Origin: an unidentified eubacterium SCB49
Lineage (GTDB): Bacteria > Bacteroidota > Bacteroidia > Flavobacteriales > Flavobacteriaceae
NCBI GenBank assembly: GCA_000170815.1
Contig: ABCO01000010.1
Location: 17,652 to 81,651, forward strand
DNA length: 64,000 nucleotides
Reading direction: 5' to 3'
Below, piece after piece: positions 36,974 to 44,084 of the stretch. Both the position numbers and the translations under genes were made by a program. The first letter of the stretch is position 1. Each line of letters starts with the position of its first letter. The notes beneath the pieces were generated by a model. The model was not told the DNA's origin, did no database searches, and saw only the letters and a list, made by a program, of their open reading frames with translations.

Positions 36974-37213
36974 TTATTCATTATAAAGCTGTCCTCTAGT
37001 TGGTTTTAAGCGAACTTTTAAATCTTTCATATATTGATTAGGGACAATCATTTCTGCAACCGTATGATTTGGATTAATTGTTTGTACTTGTGTAAAACTA
37101 TCGTTTATTTTTTCTGAAACAATAAATTCATCAAGATGTATTACATGATGTTCTGCCGTTTTTTGAGCATTGGGACCTTTAAAATCCCAGAGCAATTTTA
37201 TTCTATCTGTCAT
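36974..37213 (-). CDS. hypothetical small protein
   Basis: I do not recognise a family. It is 79 residues, without signal or membrane segment, with several His and Lys residues (GPNAQKTAEHHVIHLDEF; LKVRLKPTRGQLYNE). It could be a small cytosolic factor. It starts 113 bp upstream of the OmpH-like gene on the same strand and is divergent from the PpiC gene. The frame is coherent and the start ATG unambiguous, so I keep it. Confidence 0.55.
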   Translation of the reverse strand: MTDRIKLLWDFKGPNAQKTAEHHVIHLDEFIVSEKINDSFTQVQTINPNHTVAEMIVPNQYMKDLKVRLKPTRGQLYNE

Positions 37214-37387
37214 AGTTTAAATCATTATTATTTCTGAAGTAATAAAAAGAATGAAACGGCGCTAAATTTAAGCCGTCTTATTATTGAAATATAGGTGTTA
37301 TTTCAAGGTCAAATTTACAATTATTCTTGAATTATTTGTCTTGCAAACATGTACTATAATTGCTTGCTAATCGTTGTAGAATGATGC

Positions 37388-37417
37388 TTGTTTAACGGTT
37401 GCTTTTTGTTATTTTTG
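37388..37417 (+). promoter_or_regulatory. Bacteroidetes-type promoter of the PpiC/SurA cluster
   Basis: TTG (37388-37390), 19 nt spacer, then TATTTTTG (37410-37417) fit the consensus TTG-N19-TAnnTTTG exactly. The start codon at 37452 is 34 bp downstream. Confidence 0.7.
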
Positions 37418-37451
37418 CGAAGTTAAAAAACACACCTAATTTTTTACATTT

Positions 37452-39413
37452 ATGAAACTAAAAATTACCTCAATTTTATTTATGTTACTTGTTACGCTAG
37501 TAGCAAGTGCCCAGAAGAAAAGTGATGTTATAATGACTATCGATGGTAATCCTGTGTATGCCAATGAGTTTGTGAGGGTGTACCAAAAAAACTTGGAGTT
37601 AGTTCAGGATGAATCTCAAAAATCTGTTGATGGATATTTAGATCTTTTTGTTGATTATAAACTGAAAGTAGCTGAAGCATACGAACAAGGTTTAAATAAT
37701 AATGATGATTACAGAAAAGAGTTTTCTAAGTATGAAGAACAGTTGTCTCGTAATTATTTATATGAAGATAAAGTAACCACAGACCTTGCTAAATTGGCTT
37801 ATGAGCGTGGTAAGTATGACTTAAAAGTAGCGCATATCTTAGTAAGATCTTCTTATGATGATGTTCCTCAAGATACTTTAAAAGCTTATAATAAAATTAA
37901 AGAAGCGCTTGATAAAGCAAGATCTGGTGAAGATTTTGGAACCTTAGCAGGAACTTATTCTGAAGAGCCTGGAGCTGCAGAGAGAGGTGGAGATATTGGG
38001 TACTTTAGCACTTTTACAATGGTGCATCAATTTGAAGATATGGCTTATGAGACGCCAGTTGGAGAAATTTCAGATATTGTAAGAACTCAATTTGGTTATC
38101 ATATTTTAAAAGTAGAAGATAAAAGAGAGCGTTCTCCAGATATTACAGTATCACATATTATGATCTCTGATAAGGATAATGCAGCCCGTACATTTGATCC
38201 AGAAGAGCGTATTAATGAAGTAAATACCTTATTGAAACAAGGTTCAAGTTTTGAAGATTTAGCAAAGCAATACTCAGAAGATAAAAATTCAGGGAAAAAA
38301 GGAGGAAAATTAAATCGTTTTGGAAAAGGACAATTACGTTCTGCAGCGTTTGAAGAAGTTGCTTACGGTCTAAAAAATGTAGGAGATGTATCTGAACCAT
38401 TTAAAACTGAGTTTGGATGGCATATTGTTAGATTAGATGAAAAACATACACATCAAACTTTTGAAGAGCAAAAAGAAATGCTTGAAAAGAAAGTAGGAGA
38501 AGGCCCAAGATCAAAAATTGTGGTTATGGCTGTCAATGAAAAGATAAAAGAGAAGTATGGTTTTAAAGGAGAAGATAATTTTAAGCCTTTCTTTACAGAA
38601 TTTGTTACAGATAGTATTTTTAATAAAACGTGGGATTTTGATGAGAATTTTTCTCAAAAAGACAAAATGTTATTTGAAATAGGAGATGACTATACAGCTA
38701 CATATGGCGATTTTGCTTCGTTTATAAAGCAATTACAATTAGATAGAGGGTTACCAAAAAACAAATCAAGAATTATAGCCGATGGTTATGATATGTTTGA
38801 AACTCAGGAACTCAAAAAATACTTTAGAACTAAACTAGAAGAAACAAATGAAGATTATGCTTCTGTGATCAGTGAGTATAGAGACGGTTTGTTAATTTTT
38901 GATGTGATGCGATTAAATGTTTGGGATAAAGCAAAAAAAGATACAATAGGATCTAAAGCTTATTACGAAGCGCATAAACAAAATTATAACTGGAAAAAAC
39001 GTATTAGTGCAGATGTAATCTCTTCAAGTCAGGAAGATATGATAAAAGTGGCAAGTACTATGTTGTCTAACGGTAAGACTATACAAGAAATAAAAGAAGC
39101 GCTTAACCAAAACGATAAAATATCGATTATTGCAAGTAGTGGTAAATATGAAGAAGATGACCAGAGTCTCCCTGAAAATTTTGTAATTGAAAAGGGCGTT
39201 TCTAAACCTTATGAGCAACACGGTAATTTTGTGATCGTAAATGTTAAAGATATTATCCCGTCAAGAGTAAAACTTTATGATGAAGTAAAAGGAGGTGTGA
39301 TTAGCGATTATCAAAAGCAAGTAGAAAAAGAATGGATGGAGAGCTTAAGAGATAAACATAAAGTAGAAGTTAATAAAAAGACACTTAATAAAGTTAAAAA
39401 ACAATTTGATTAA
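37452..39413 (+). CDS. peptidylprolyl isomerase, two PpiC domains
   Basis: A periplasmic foldase of 653 residues with signal MKLKITSILFMLLVTLVASAQ. An N-terminal chaperone-type helical region is followed by two parvulin domains: first at about 125-225 (LKVAHILVRSSYDD ... ERGGDIGYFSTFTMVHQFEDMAYETPVGEISDIVRTQFGYHILKVED), second at about 235-335 (VSHIMISDKDNAA ... KGGKLNRFGKGQLRSAAFEEVAYGLKNVGDVSEPFKTEFGWHIVRLDE). The C-terminal 300 residues are helical without a known domain. It is the first of three co-directional foldase genes with gaps of 3 bp or overlap. Confidence 0.93.
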   Translation: MKLKITSILFMLLVTLVASAQKKSDVIMTIDGNPVYANEFVRVYQKNLELVQDESQKSVDGYLDLFVDYKLKVAEAYEQGLNNNDDYRKEFSKYEEQLSRNYLYEDKVTTDLAKLAYERGKYDLKVAHILVRSSYDDVPQDTLKAYNKIKEALDKARSGEDFGTLAGTYSEEPGAAERGGDIGYFSTFTMVHQFEDMAYETPVGEISDIVRTQFGYHILKVEDKRERSPDITVSHIMISDKDNAARTFDPEERINEVNTLLKQGSSFEDLAKQYSEDKNSGKKGGKLNRFGKGQLRSAAFEEVAYGLKNVGDVSEPFKTEFGWHIVRLDEKHTHQTFEEQKEMLEKKVGEGPRSKIVVMAVNEKIKEKYGFKGEDNFKPFFTEFVTDSIFNKTWDFDENFSQKDKMLFEIGDDYTATYGDFASFIKQLQLDRGLPKNKSRIIADGYDMFETQELKKYFRTKLEETNEDYASVISEYRDGLLIFDVMRLNVWDKAKKDTIGSKAYYEAHKQNYNWKKRISADVISSSQEDMIKVASTMLSNGKTIQEIKEALNQNDKISIIASSGKYEEDDQSLPENFVIEKGVSKPYEQHGNFVIVNVKDIIPSRVKLYDEVKGGVISDYQKQVEKEWMESLRDKHKVEVNKKTLNKVKKQFD

Positions 39414-39416
39414 GTG

Positions 39417-40268
39417 ATGGTGAAATGGATATTTCTTATTGGTTGTTTCTTTGTTTTAAGTTCTTGTGATTTATTAGAAGGAAAAGATGATAGAACGCCA
39501 GTAGCTAGAGTGAACAATAACTTTTTGTATGAAGAAGATATAGCTTACCTAGTAGATAATATCATTTCGAGTGAAGATAGCGCTGTTGTTGTCTCTTCTT
39601 ATATTAACGAATGGGCAACAGAAGAGTTGTTGGTTAGTCAAGCACTTATTAATATTAGTGAAGAACAACAGCAACAATACGATAAATTAGTAAGACAGTA
39701 TAAAGTAAGCTTGTTAACTGAAGCTTATAAAAATACAATGGTGAGTAGAGATCTTGATAGTGTTATTAGTCAAGAAGAAATCGACACATTATATAATAAG
39801 GATAAGACCAGCTTTTTGCTAAACGATGACTTGTTGAAAATACGTTATGTGCAACTTGAAGAAGATAACACAAATGTATCTGAGATTAAAAAGCTATTAA
39901 AAAATTATGAAAGCTCAGACAAAATAGCCTTGTTAGATATGGCATTGCAATTTAAAACTGTAAATCTTAATGATTCTGTATGGATTAAAAAAGAAGTACT
40001 GTTTTCAAGAGTGCCTGTTTTTAAAAATCAAGATATAAATCTAACCTCAGGTAGATTTGCTGAAATAAAAGATTCTACAGGTATTTATGTTTACAAAGTA
40101 GAAGATAGATTAAATAAAGGTGACATTGCCCCTAGCGCATTTATAGCTCCAACATTAAGACAAATTATTCTTAATAGGAGAAAGCTAGAATTGATAAGAA
40201 ACATTGAAAAAGACATTACTAAAGATGCAATTAAAAACAATAATTTTGAGATATATAATAAAAAATAA
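39417..40268 (+). CDS. PpiC/SurA-related foldase lipoprotein, divergent
   Basis: An exported lipoprotein of 283 residues (MVKWIFLIGCFFVLSSC, lipid Cys18 counted from the ATG). It resembles the N-terminal chaperone part of SurA-like proteins (VARVNNNFLYEEDIAYLV, EWATEELLVSQALINISEEQQQQYDKLV). No parvulin domain with the usual HI and GxLG motifs can be seen. A GTG at 39414 is also possible. It overlaps the next gene if that starts at 40225. It probably works with its neighbours in outer-membrane protein folding. Confidence 0.8.
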   Translation: MVKWIFLIGCFFVLSSCDLLEGKDDRTPVARVNNNFLYEEDIAYLVDNIISSEDSAVVVSSYINEWATEELLVSQALINISEEQQQQYDKLVRQYKVSLLTEAYKNTMVSRDLDSVISQEEIDTLYNKDKTSFLLNDDLLKIRYVQLEEDNTNVSEIKKLLKNYESSDKIALLDMALQFKTVNLNDSVWIKKEVLFSRVPVFKNQDINLTSGRFAEIKDSTGIYVYKVEDRLNKGDIAPSAFIAPTLRQIILNRRKLELIRNIEKDITKDAIKNNNFEIYNKK

Positions 40269-41697
40269 TATAGCTACGGCTCTAGTTCTTTTAATGACTG
40301 TCACTGGTTTTAGCCAGGTGGCTGTAGTAGATAGCACCGGTGTTGTAAAGGTGCAAAACGATGCTGTTGTAAGTGAACTAGCTTCAAAAACAGATAGCTT
40401 AAAGCCATTTGAAAAGTATAAAGTAGAAGGGGTAACTGCTGTTGTTGGTGAATACGTGATTGTAGAGTTTGATATTGACTTGAGTTATCAAGAATTAAAA
40501 GCTCAAGGGATTCCTGTAGAAGAAATTTCACGTTGCCAATTAATGGGTAAATTGATGGAAGATAAGTTATACGCACACCATGCAAAACAAGATAGTATTA
40601 TGGTGAGTGATAATGAAATTACACAACAGATAGACCAGCAAATGGAATATATGGTAAGTGAACTTGGTTCTGAAGAAAAAGTGGCTGCTTATTATAGAAA
40701 AGAGAGTATTAGTGAATTACGTAAAGAGTTATTTGAAGTAAATAAAACTCAAAAACTGGCAGGAGAAATGCAGCGTAGTATCATCGAAAACGTAGAGGTA
40801 ACTCCAGAAGAGGTAAGAAGTTTTTTCTATAACATTCCAGAAGATGAACGCCCTATATTTAGTGCAGAAGTAGAGGTTGCTCAGTTAGTTGTAGAACCAA
40901 AAATAACACAAGAGTCAAGACAAGATGCTATTGATCAGTTAAACGAATGGCGTACAGATATTTTAGAAAACGGAAGTAGTTTTGCTACTAAAGCAGTTCT
41001 TTACTCTAAGGATGGATCTGCACAAAAAGGTGGTTTAATTGCTGGAGTGAGACGTAACTCTCCAATGGCAAAAGAATTTAAAGATCAAGCTTTTAGTTTA
41101 TTAGAAGGAGAAATAAGCGAGCCTTTTCAAACAGAATTTGGTTTTCATATTTTAAAAGTAGATAAGATAAGAGGTCAAGAGTTAGATATTAGGCATATTA
41201 TTATTTTTCCAGAAATCAAACAAGAGACTATGGATGCTGCTTATAAAAAGATTGATACAGTAAGAGCTGCTATTAGAGATCATAAAATATCATTTGCAGA
41301 TGCTGCTCGTAAATATTCTGATGAAAAAGAAACACGTAACAACGGTGGGCAGTTAGTGAACCCAGTACGAGGAGATACTCGTTTTGATCTTACTAAAATG
41401 GACCCAACCTTAAGTGCACAGGTGTATGACTTACAAGAAGGAGAAGTATCAAAGATTTTTACAGACACAGATTTTAAAGGAAAGACTAGCTATAAGATTT
41501 TAATGATTACAAATCGTTATGACGAGCATCCTGCAGATTATGTAAAGGATTATGAAAAGATTAAAGAATTGGCTTTAAAACAAAAACAAATTAAAGCGAT
41601 TGAAAAATGGCAAGACGAAAAGATTAAAGAAACGTATGTCAATGTCAACAATGATTATACAGATTGTGACTTCTCTGGTAACTGGGTGAAGAAATAA
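40225..41697 (+). CDS. SurA-like periplasmic peptidylprolyl isomerase
   Basis: A periplasmic chaperone-isomerase of about 490 residues. After a signal (NNIATALVLLMTVTGFSQ) come the SurA N-domain (VVGEYVIVEFDIDLSYQELKAQGI, LMGKLMEDKLYAHHAKQDSIMVSDNEI), and two parvulin domains (FSAEVEVAQLVVEPKI ... QKGGLIAGVRRNSPMAKEFKDQAFSLLEGEISEPFQTEFGFHILKVD; DIRHIIIFPEI ... NNGGQLVNPVRGDTRFDL). The start is uncertain: the ATG at 40225 and TTG codons at 40204 and 40246 all overlap the previous gene. A good terminator follows. Confidence 0.9.
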   Translation: MQLKTIILRYIIKNNIATALVLLMTVTGFSQVAVVDSTGVVKVQNDAVVSELASKTDSLKPFEKYKVEGVTAVVGEYVIVEFDIDLSYQELKAQGIPVEEISRCQLMGKLMEDKLYAHHAKQDSIMVSDNEITQQIDQQMEYMVSELGSEEKVAAYYRKESISELRKELFEVNKTQKLAGEMQRSIIENVEVTPEEVRSFFYNIPEDERPIFSAEVEVAQLVVEPKITQESRQDAIDQLNEWRTDILENGSSFATKAVLYSKDGSAQKGGLIAGVRRNSPMAKEFKDQAFSLLEGEISEPFQTEFGFHILKVDKIRGQELDIRHIIIFPEIKQETMDAAYKKIDTVRAAIRDHKISFADAARKYSDEKETRNNGGQLVNPVRGDTRFDLTKMDPTLSAQVYDLQEGEVSKIFTDTDFKGKTSYKILMITNRYDEHPADYVKDYEKIKELALKQKQIKAIEKWQDEKIKETYVNVNNDYTDCDFSGNWVKK

Positions 41698-41710
41698 TAT
41701 TTCAGAAGTA

Positions 41711-41757
41711 AAAAGAAAAAGGTTAGTTGCTTAATAGTGGCTAACCTTTTTCTTTTT
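41711..41757 (+). terminator. intrinsic terminator after the SurA-like gene
   Basis: AGAAAAAGGTTAG and CTAACCTTTTTCT form a 13-bp stem followed by a T-run, 14 bp after the stop codon. Confidence 0.93.
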
Positions 41758-41827
41758 TAGGATAACCTTGAAAAATCGCTTTTAATATTTTAAATTCGTA
41801 GTCAATAATTTTAGCATATAATAATTC

Positions 41828-42781
41828 ATGGGAGACGTAGCAGCAGTTGAGCAATTAGTTAAAAAATATAACGCACTAAAGCAAGAAATAAAAAAAGTAA
41901 TTGTAGGGCAAGATGAAGTAGTGGAGCAAGTGCTGCTTTCTGTTTTTTCTGGCGGACATGCACTCTTAATTGGAGTTCCGGGATTAGCAAAGACCCTTTT
42001 GGTAAACACCGTTTCTCAGGCTTTAGGCTTGCAGTTTAAACGAATTCAGTTTACGCCAGATTTAATGCCTAGTGATATCTTAGGTTCTGAAATATTAGAT
42101 GAGAGTAGAAACTTTAAGTTTATTAAAGGGCCTATTTTTTCAAATATCGTATTGGCAGATGAAATTAACCGTACACCACCAAAAACACAAGCTGCTTTAT
42201 TAGAGGCAATGCAAGAACGTTCTGTAACGGTAGCCGGACAAAACTATAAGCTAGATTTACCTTATTTTGTACTCGCAACTCAAAACCCTATTGAGCAAGA
42301 AGGAACCTATCCTTTGCCAGAAGCACAGTTAGACCGCTTTATGTTTGCAATCAATCTTGGTTATCCTTCTTTTTCTGAAGAAGTCGATATTGTAAAGGCA
42401 ACTACTGCTGGGGTAAAACCTACAGTAAACGCATTGTTTACAGCACAAGAAATAATCGATTTTCAAGATTTAATACGTCGTATTCCTGTTGCAGATAATG
42501 TAGTAGAATATGCCGTTACTTTAGTAGGTAAAACAAGACCTAAAAGTCAAGCAGCTACAGATGTAATTAAAAACTATATAGACTGGGGAGCAGGTCCAAG
42601 GGCTTCACAAAACTTAATTTTAGGAGCAAAAGCTCACGCAGCTTTACACGGTAAGTTTTCTCCAGATATTGAAGATGTGCAAAAAGTAGCTATTGGTATC
42701 TTGCGTCATCGAATGATTAAAAATTATAAGGCAGAAGCAGAAGGGCTTACGATAGAAGAAATTATAAAAGGATTATTTTAA
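41828..42781 (+). CDS. MoxR-family AAA+ ATPase
   Basis: A cytosolic AAA+ chaperone of 317 residues, of the kind that activates VWA-domain or metal-containing partner complexes. Walker A is GVPGLAKTLLVNTV (about 42), Walker B is NIVLADEINRTPPKTQAALLEAMQE, sensor 1 is FVLATQNPIEQEGTYPLPEAQLDRFMF, and the lid domain has GKTRPKSQAATDVIKNYIDWGAGPRASQNLILGAKAHAAL. Family partners (DUF58, VWA) are not next to it here; two small membrane proteins follow instead. Confidence 0.95.
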   Translation: MGDVAAVEQLVKKYNALKQEIKKVIVGQDEVVEQVLLSVFSGGHALLIGVPGLAKTLLVNTVSQALGLQFKRIQFTPDLMPSDILGSEILDESRNFKFIKGPIFSNIVLADEINRTPPKTQAALLEAMQERSVTVAGQNYKLDLPYFVLATQNPIEQEGTYPLPEAQLDRFMFAINLGYPSFSEEVDIVKATTAGVKPTVNALFTAQEIIDFQDLIRRIPVADNVVEYAVTLVGKTRPKSQAATDVIKNYIDWGAGPRASQNLILGAKAHAALHGKFSPDIEDVQKVAIGILRHRMIKNYKAEAEGLTIEEIIKGLF

Positions 42782-42791
42782 AATAGATAAT

Positions 42792-42971
42792 ATGCGTATA
42801 CCTAGATTACTTATTGTTTTTGGAGCTTTACTAGTGATAGTTGGAGCCGTTTTTAAATTAATGCATTGGGGACTTGGTTTTCTTCAGGCAAATACTCTGG
42901 TAGGAATAGGAGCTACGCTTATCGTGATAGCCTTGGTTATAATGCTTGTTAGTCGTATGGCTAATAAATAG
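42792..42971 (+). CDS. small GldL-like two-helix membrane protein (59 residues)
   Basis: A short gene of 59 codons starting ATGCGTATACCTAG and ending with TAG at 42969. It encodes MRIPRLLIVFGALLVIVG, then AVFKLMHWGLGFLQ, then a second helix ending VSRMANK. The segment between the helices, VFKLMHWG, matches the FKxMHWPG motif of the N-terminus of the gliding/T9SS motor protein GldL. The rest of GldL is absent. It is 10 bp after the MoxR gene and 12 bp before a paralogue. Confidence 0.7.
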   Translation: MRIPRLLIVFGALLVIVGAVFKLMHWGLGFLQANTLVGIGATLIVIALVIMLVSRMANK

Positions 42972-42983
42972 TCCTATTTTTGT

Positions 42984-43166
42984 ATGAAACTTCAAGATTT
43001 TAAAATCCCATTACTTGTTTTAATAGTAGGGTCAGCATTAGTGATTCTTGGTGCGGTATTTAAAGTACTACATTGGCCATATGCTAACATTTTTATGATG
43101 ATAGGTGGTGTTTGCGAAGTTATCGCTGCCGTACTTGTTATTCTTCAGTTGCTTAAGTCTAGATAA
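42984..43166 (+). CDS. second small GldL-like two-helix membrane protein (60 residues)
   Basis: Encodes MKLQDFKIPLLVLIVGSA, AVFKVLHWPYANIFMMIG and a second helix ending LQLLKSR. It aligns with the preceding 59-residue protein over the whole length: helix, FKxxHW linker, helix. The two are therefore tandem paralogues, both membrane proteins with the N-in hairpin shape seen at the start of GldL. The function is unknown; a role in stabilising a membrane complex is speculation. Confidence 0.7.
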   Translation: MKLQDFKIPLLVLIVGSALVILGAVFKVLHWPYANIFMMIGGVCEVIAAVLVILQLLKSR

Positions 43167-43179
43167 AGATTTAATTTCT

Positions 43180-43731
43180 ATGGAGCGAATTGAATTTTAT
43201 ACTAGTAAGAAAAAATCACTCCTCCTTTTAATAGGTTGTATTCTATTTGTGATTGGTGGTGTTTGGCTGATATTAAATGCAGAAGATGTAAAGCTTTATC
43301 ACAGGTATAGTAATCCAATTATAGCTTTTTCTGCGGGTGTTGCATCCCTGCTTTTTTTTGGCTACGCTATGATAGTCTCGATAAAAAAAGTAGTGCAAAA
43401 TAAAATTGTCTTTACACTTGACCATCTAGGGTTACATTTAAACAATACAAACTCCAAAACAGATTTAATTAAATGGGATATGATAACCCATTTTGAAGAG
43501 GTGTCTATACATAATACAACAATTATGATCATTAGAGTAAAAAACCCAGAATTTTGGATTGAAAAAGAAACAAGTGTGATGAGAAAAAAAATGTTGATTT
43601 ATAATAATGATGTTTTTAAGTCACCTTTTAGTCTTTCAGCGGCTTCTTTGACAATTAGTCATCATGAACTAAAAAACAAATTGAATATCTATTTCAATTT
43701 TTATAAACCTAATGTAGATAAAATAAGTTGA
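43180..43731 (+). CDS. STM3941-like membrane protein with cytosolic beta domain
   Basis: A protein of 183 residues: a short N-terminus (MERIEFYTSKKKSLLLL), two membrane helices (LLLLIGCILFVIGGVWLIL and PIIAFSAGVASLLFFGYAM), then a PH-like beta domain (KIVFTLDHLGLHLNN ... LIKWDMITHFEEVSIHNTTIMIIRVKNPEFWI). This matches the architecture of the STM3941 family, recalled from memory. The frame extends upstream to 43105 inside the previous gene; the ATG at 43180 is preferred. It is the last gene of the MoxR run. Confidence 0.75.
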   Translation: MERIEFYTSKKKSLLLLIGCILFVIGGVWLILNAEDVKLYHRYSNPIIAFSAGVASLLFFGYAMIVSIKKVVQNKIVFTLDHLGLHLNNTNSKTDLIKWDMITHFEEVSIHNTTIMIIRVKNPEFWIEKETSVMRKKMLIYNNDVFKSPFSLSAASLTISHHELKNKLNIYFNFYKPNVDKIS

Positions 43732-44084
43732 GGGTTTTAACTTCAGAAATATGAATGGCTTATTTGCTTTGTGTTGTTTGTTCTCTTCTTTTTTAAAATT
43801 CAATAATCATCAATTTTTTCTATTTTGACAATTTTGGCAATGAAATTTTATCAATATCGTATAATTAGAGCTAAAACCTATATGTATTATACGAATAGCG
43901 CAACATCTGCTGCAGGTGCTATTTTTTTTTGAAATATTTGCCTTTTTAGTATCTTCGCAACACTTGTAAAATACGACGTTCTGAAGATTTTGTTGTTACT
44001 TTTTTTCTATGGATAAAGAATAAAACATGTCCAATTCTTCAGCTTTTTTTTGAATTTAAACAATAACATTTCATTATACACTAT
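43732..44084. other. 353-bp gap upstream of acnB, no gene seen
   Basis: AT-rich leader region. I see no gene, clear repeat or strong hairpin. A TTTGCC followed by TAGTATCTTCGC near 43940-43960 may be a degenerate promoter for acnB, but it departs from TAnnTTTG. Confidence 0.4.

Noticed and set aside
43732..44084. tRNA gene or riboswitch upstream of acnB
   Set aside because: No cloverleaf-type arms, GGTTCRANYC-like segment or known riboswitch core could be found by eye.
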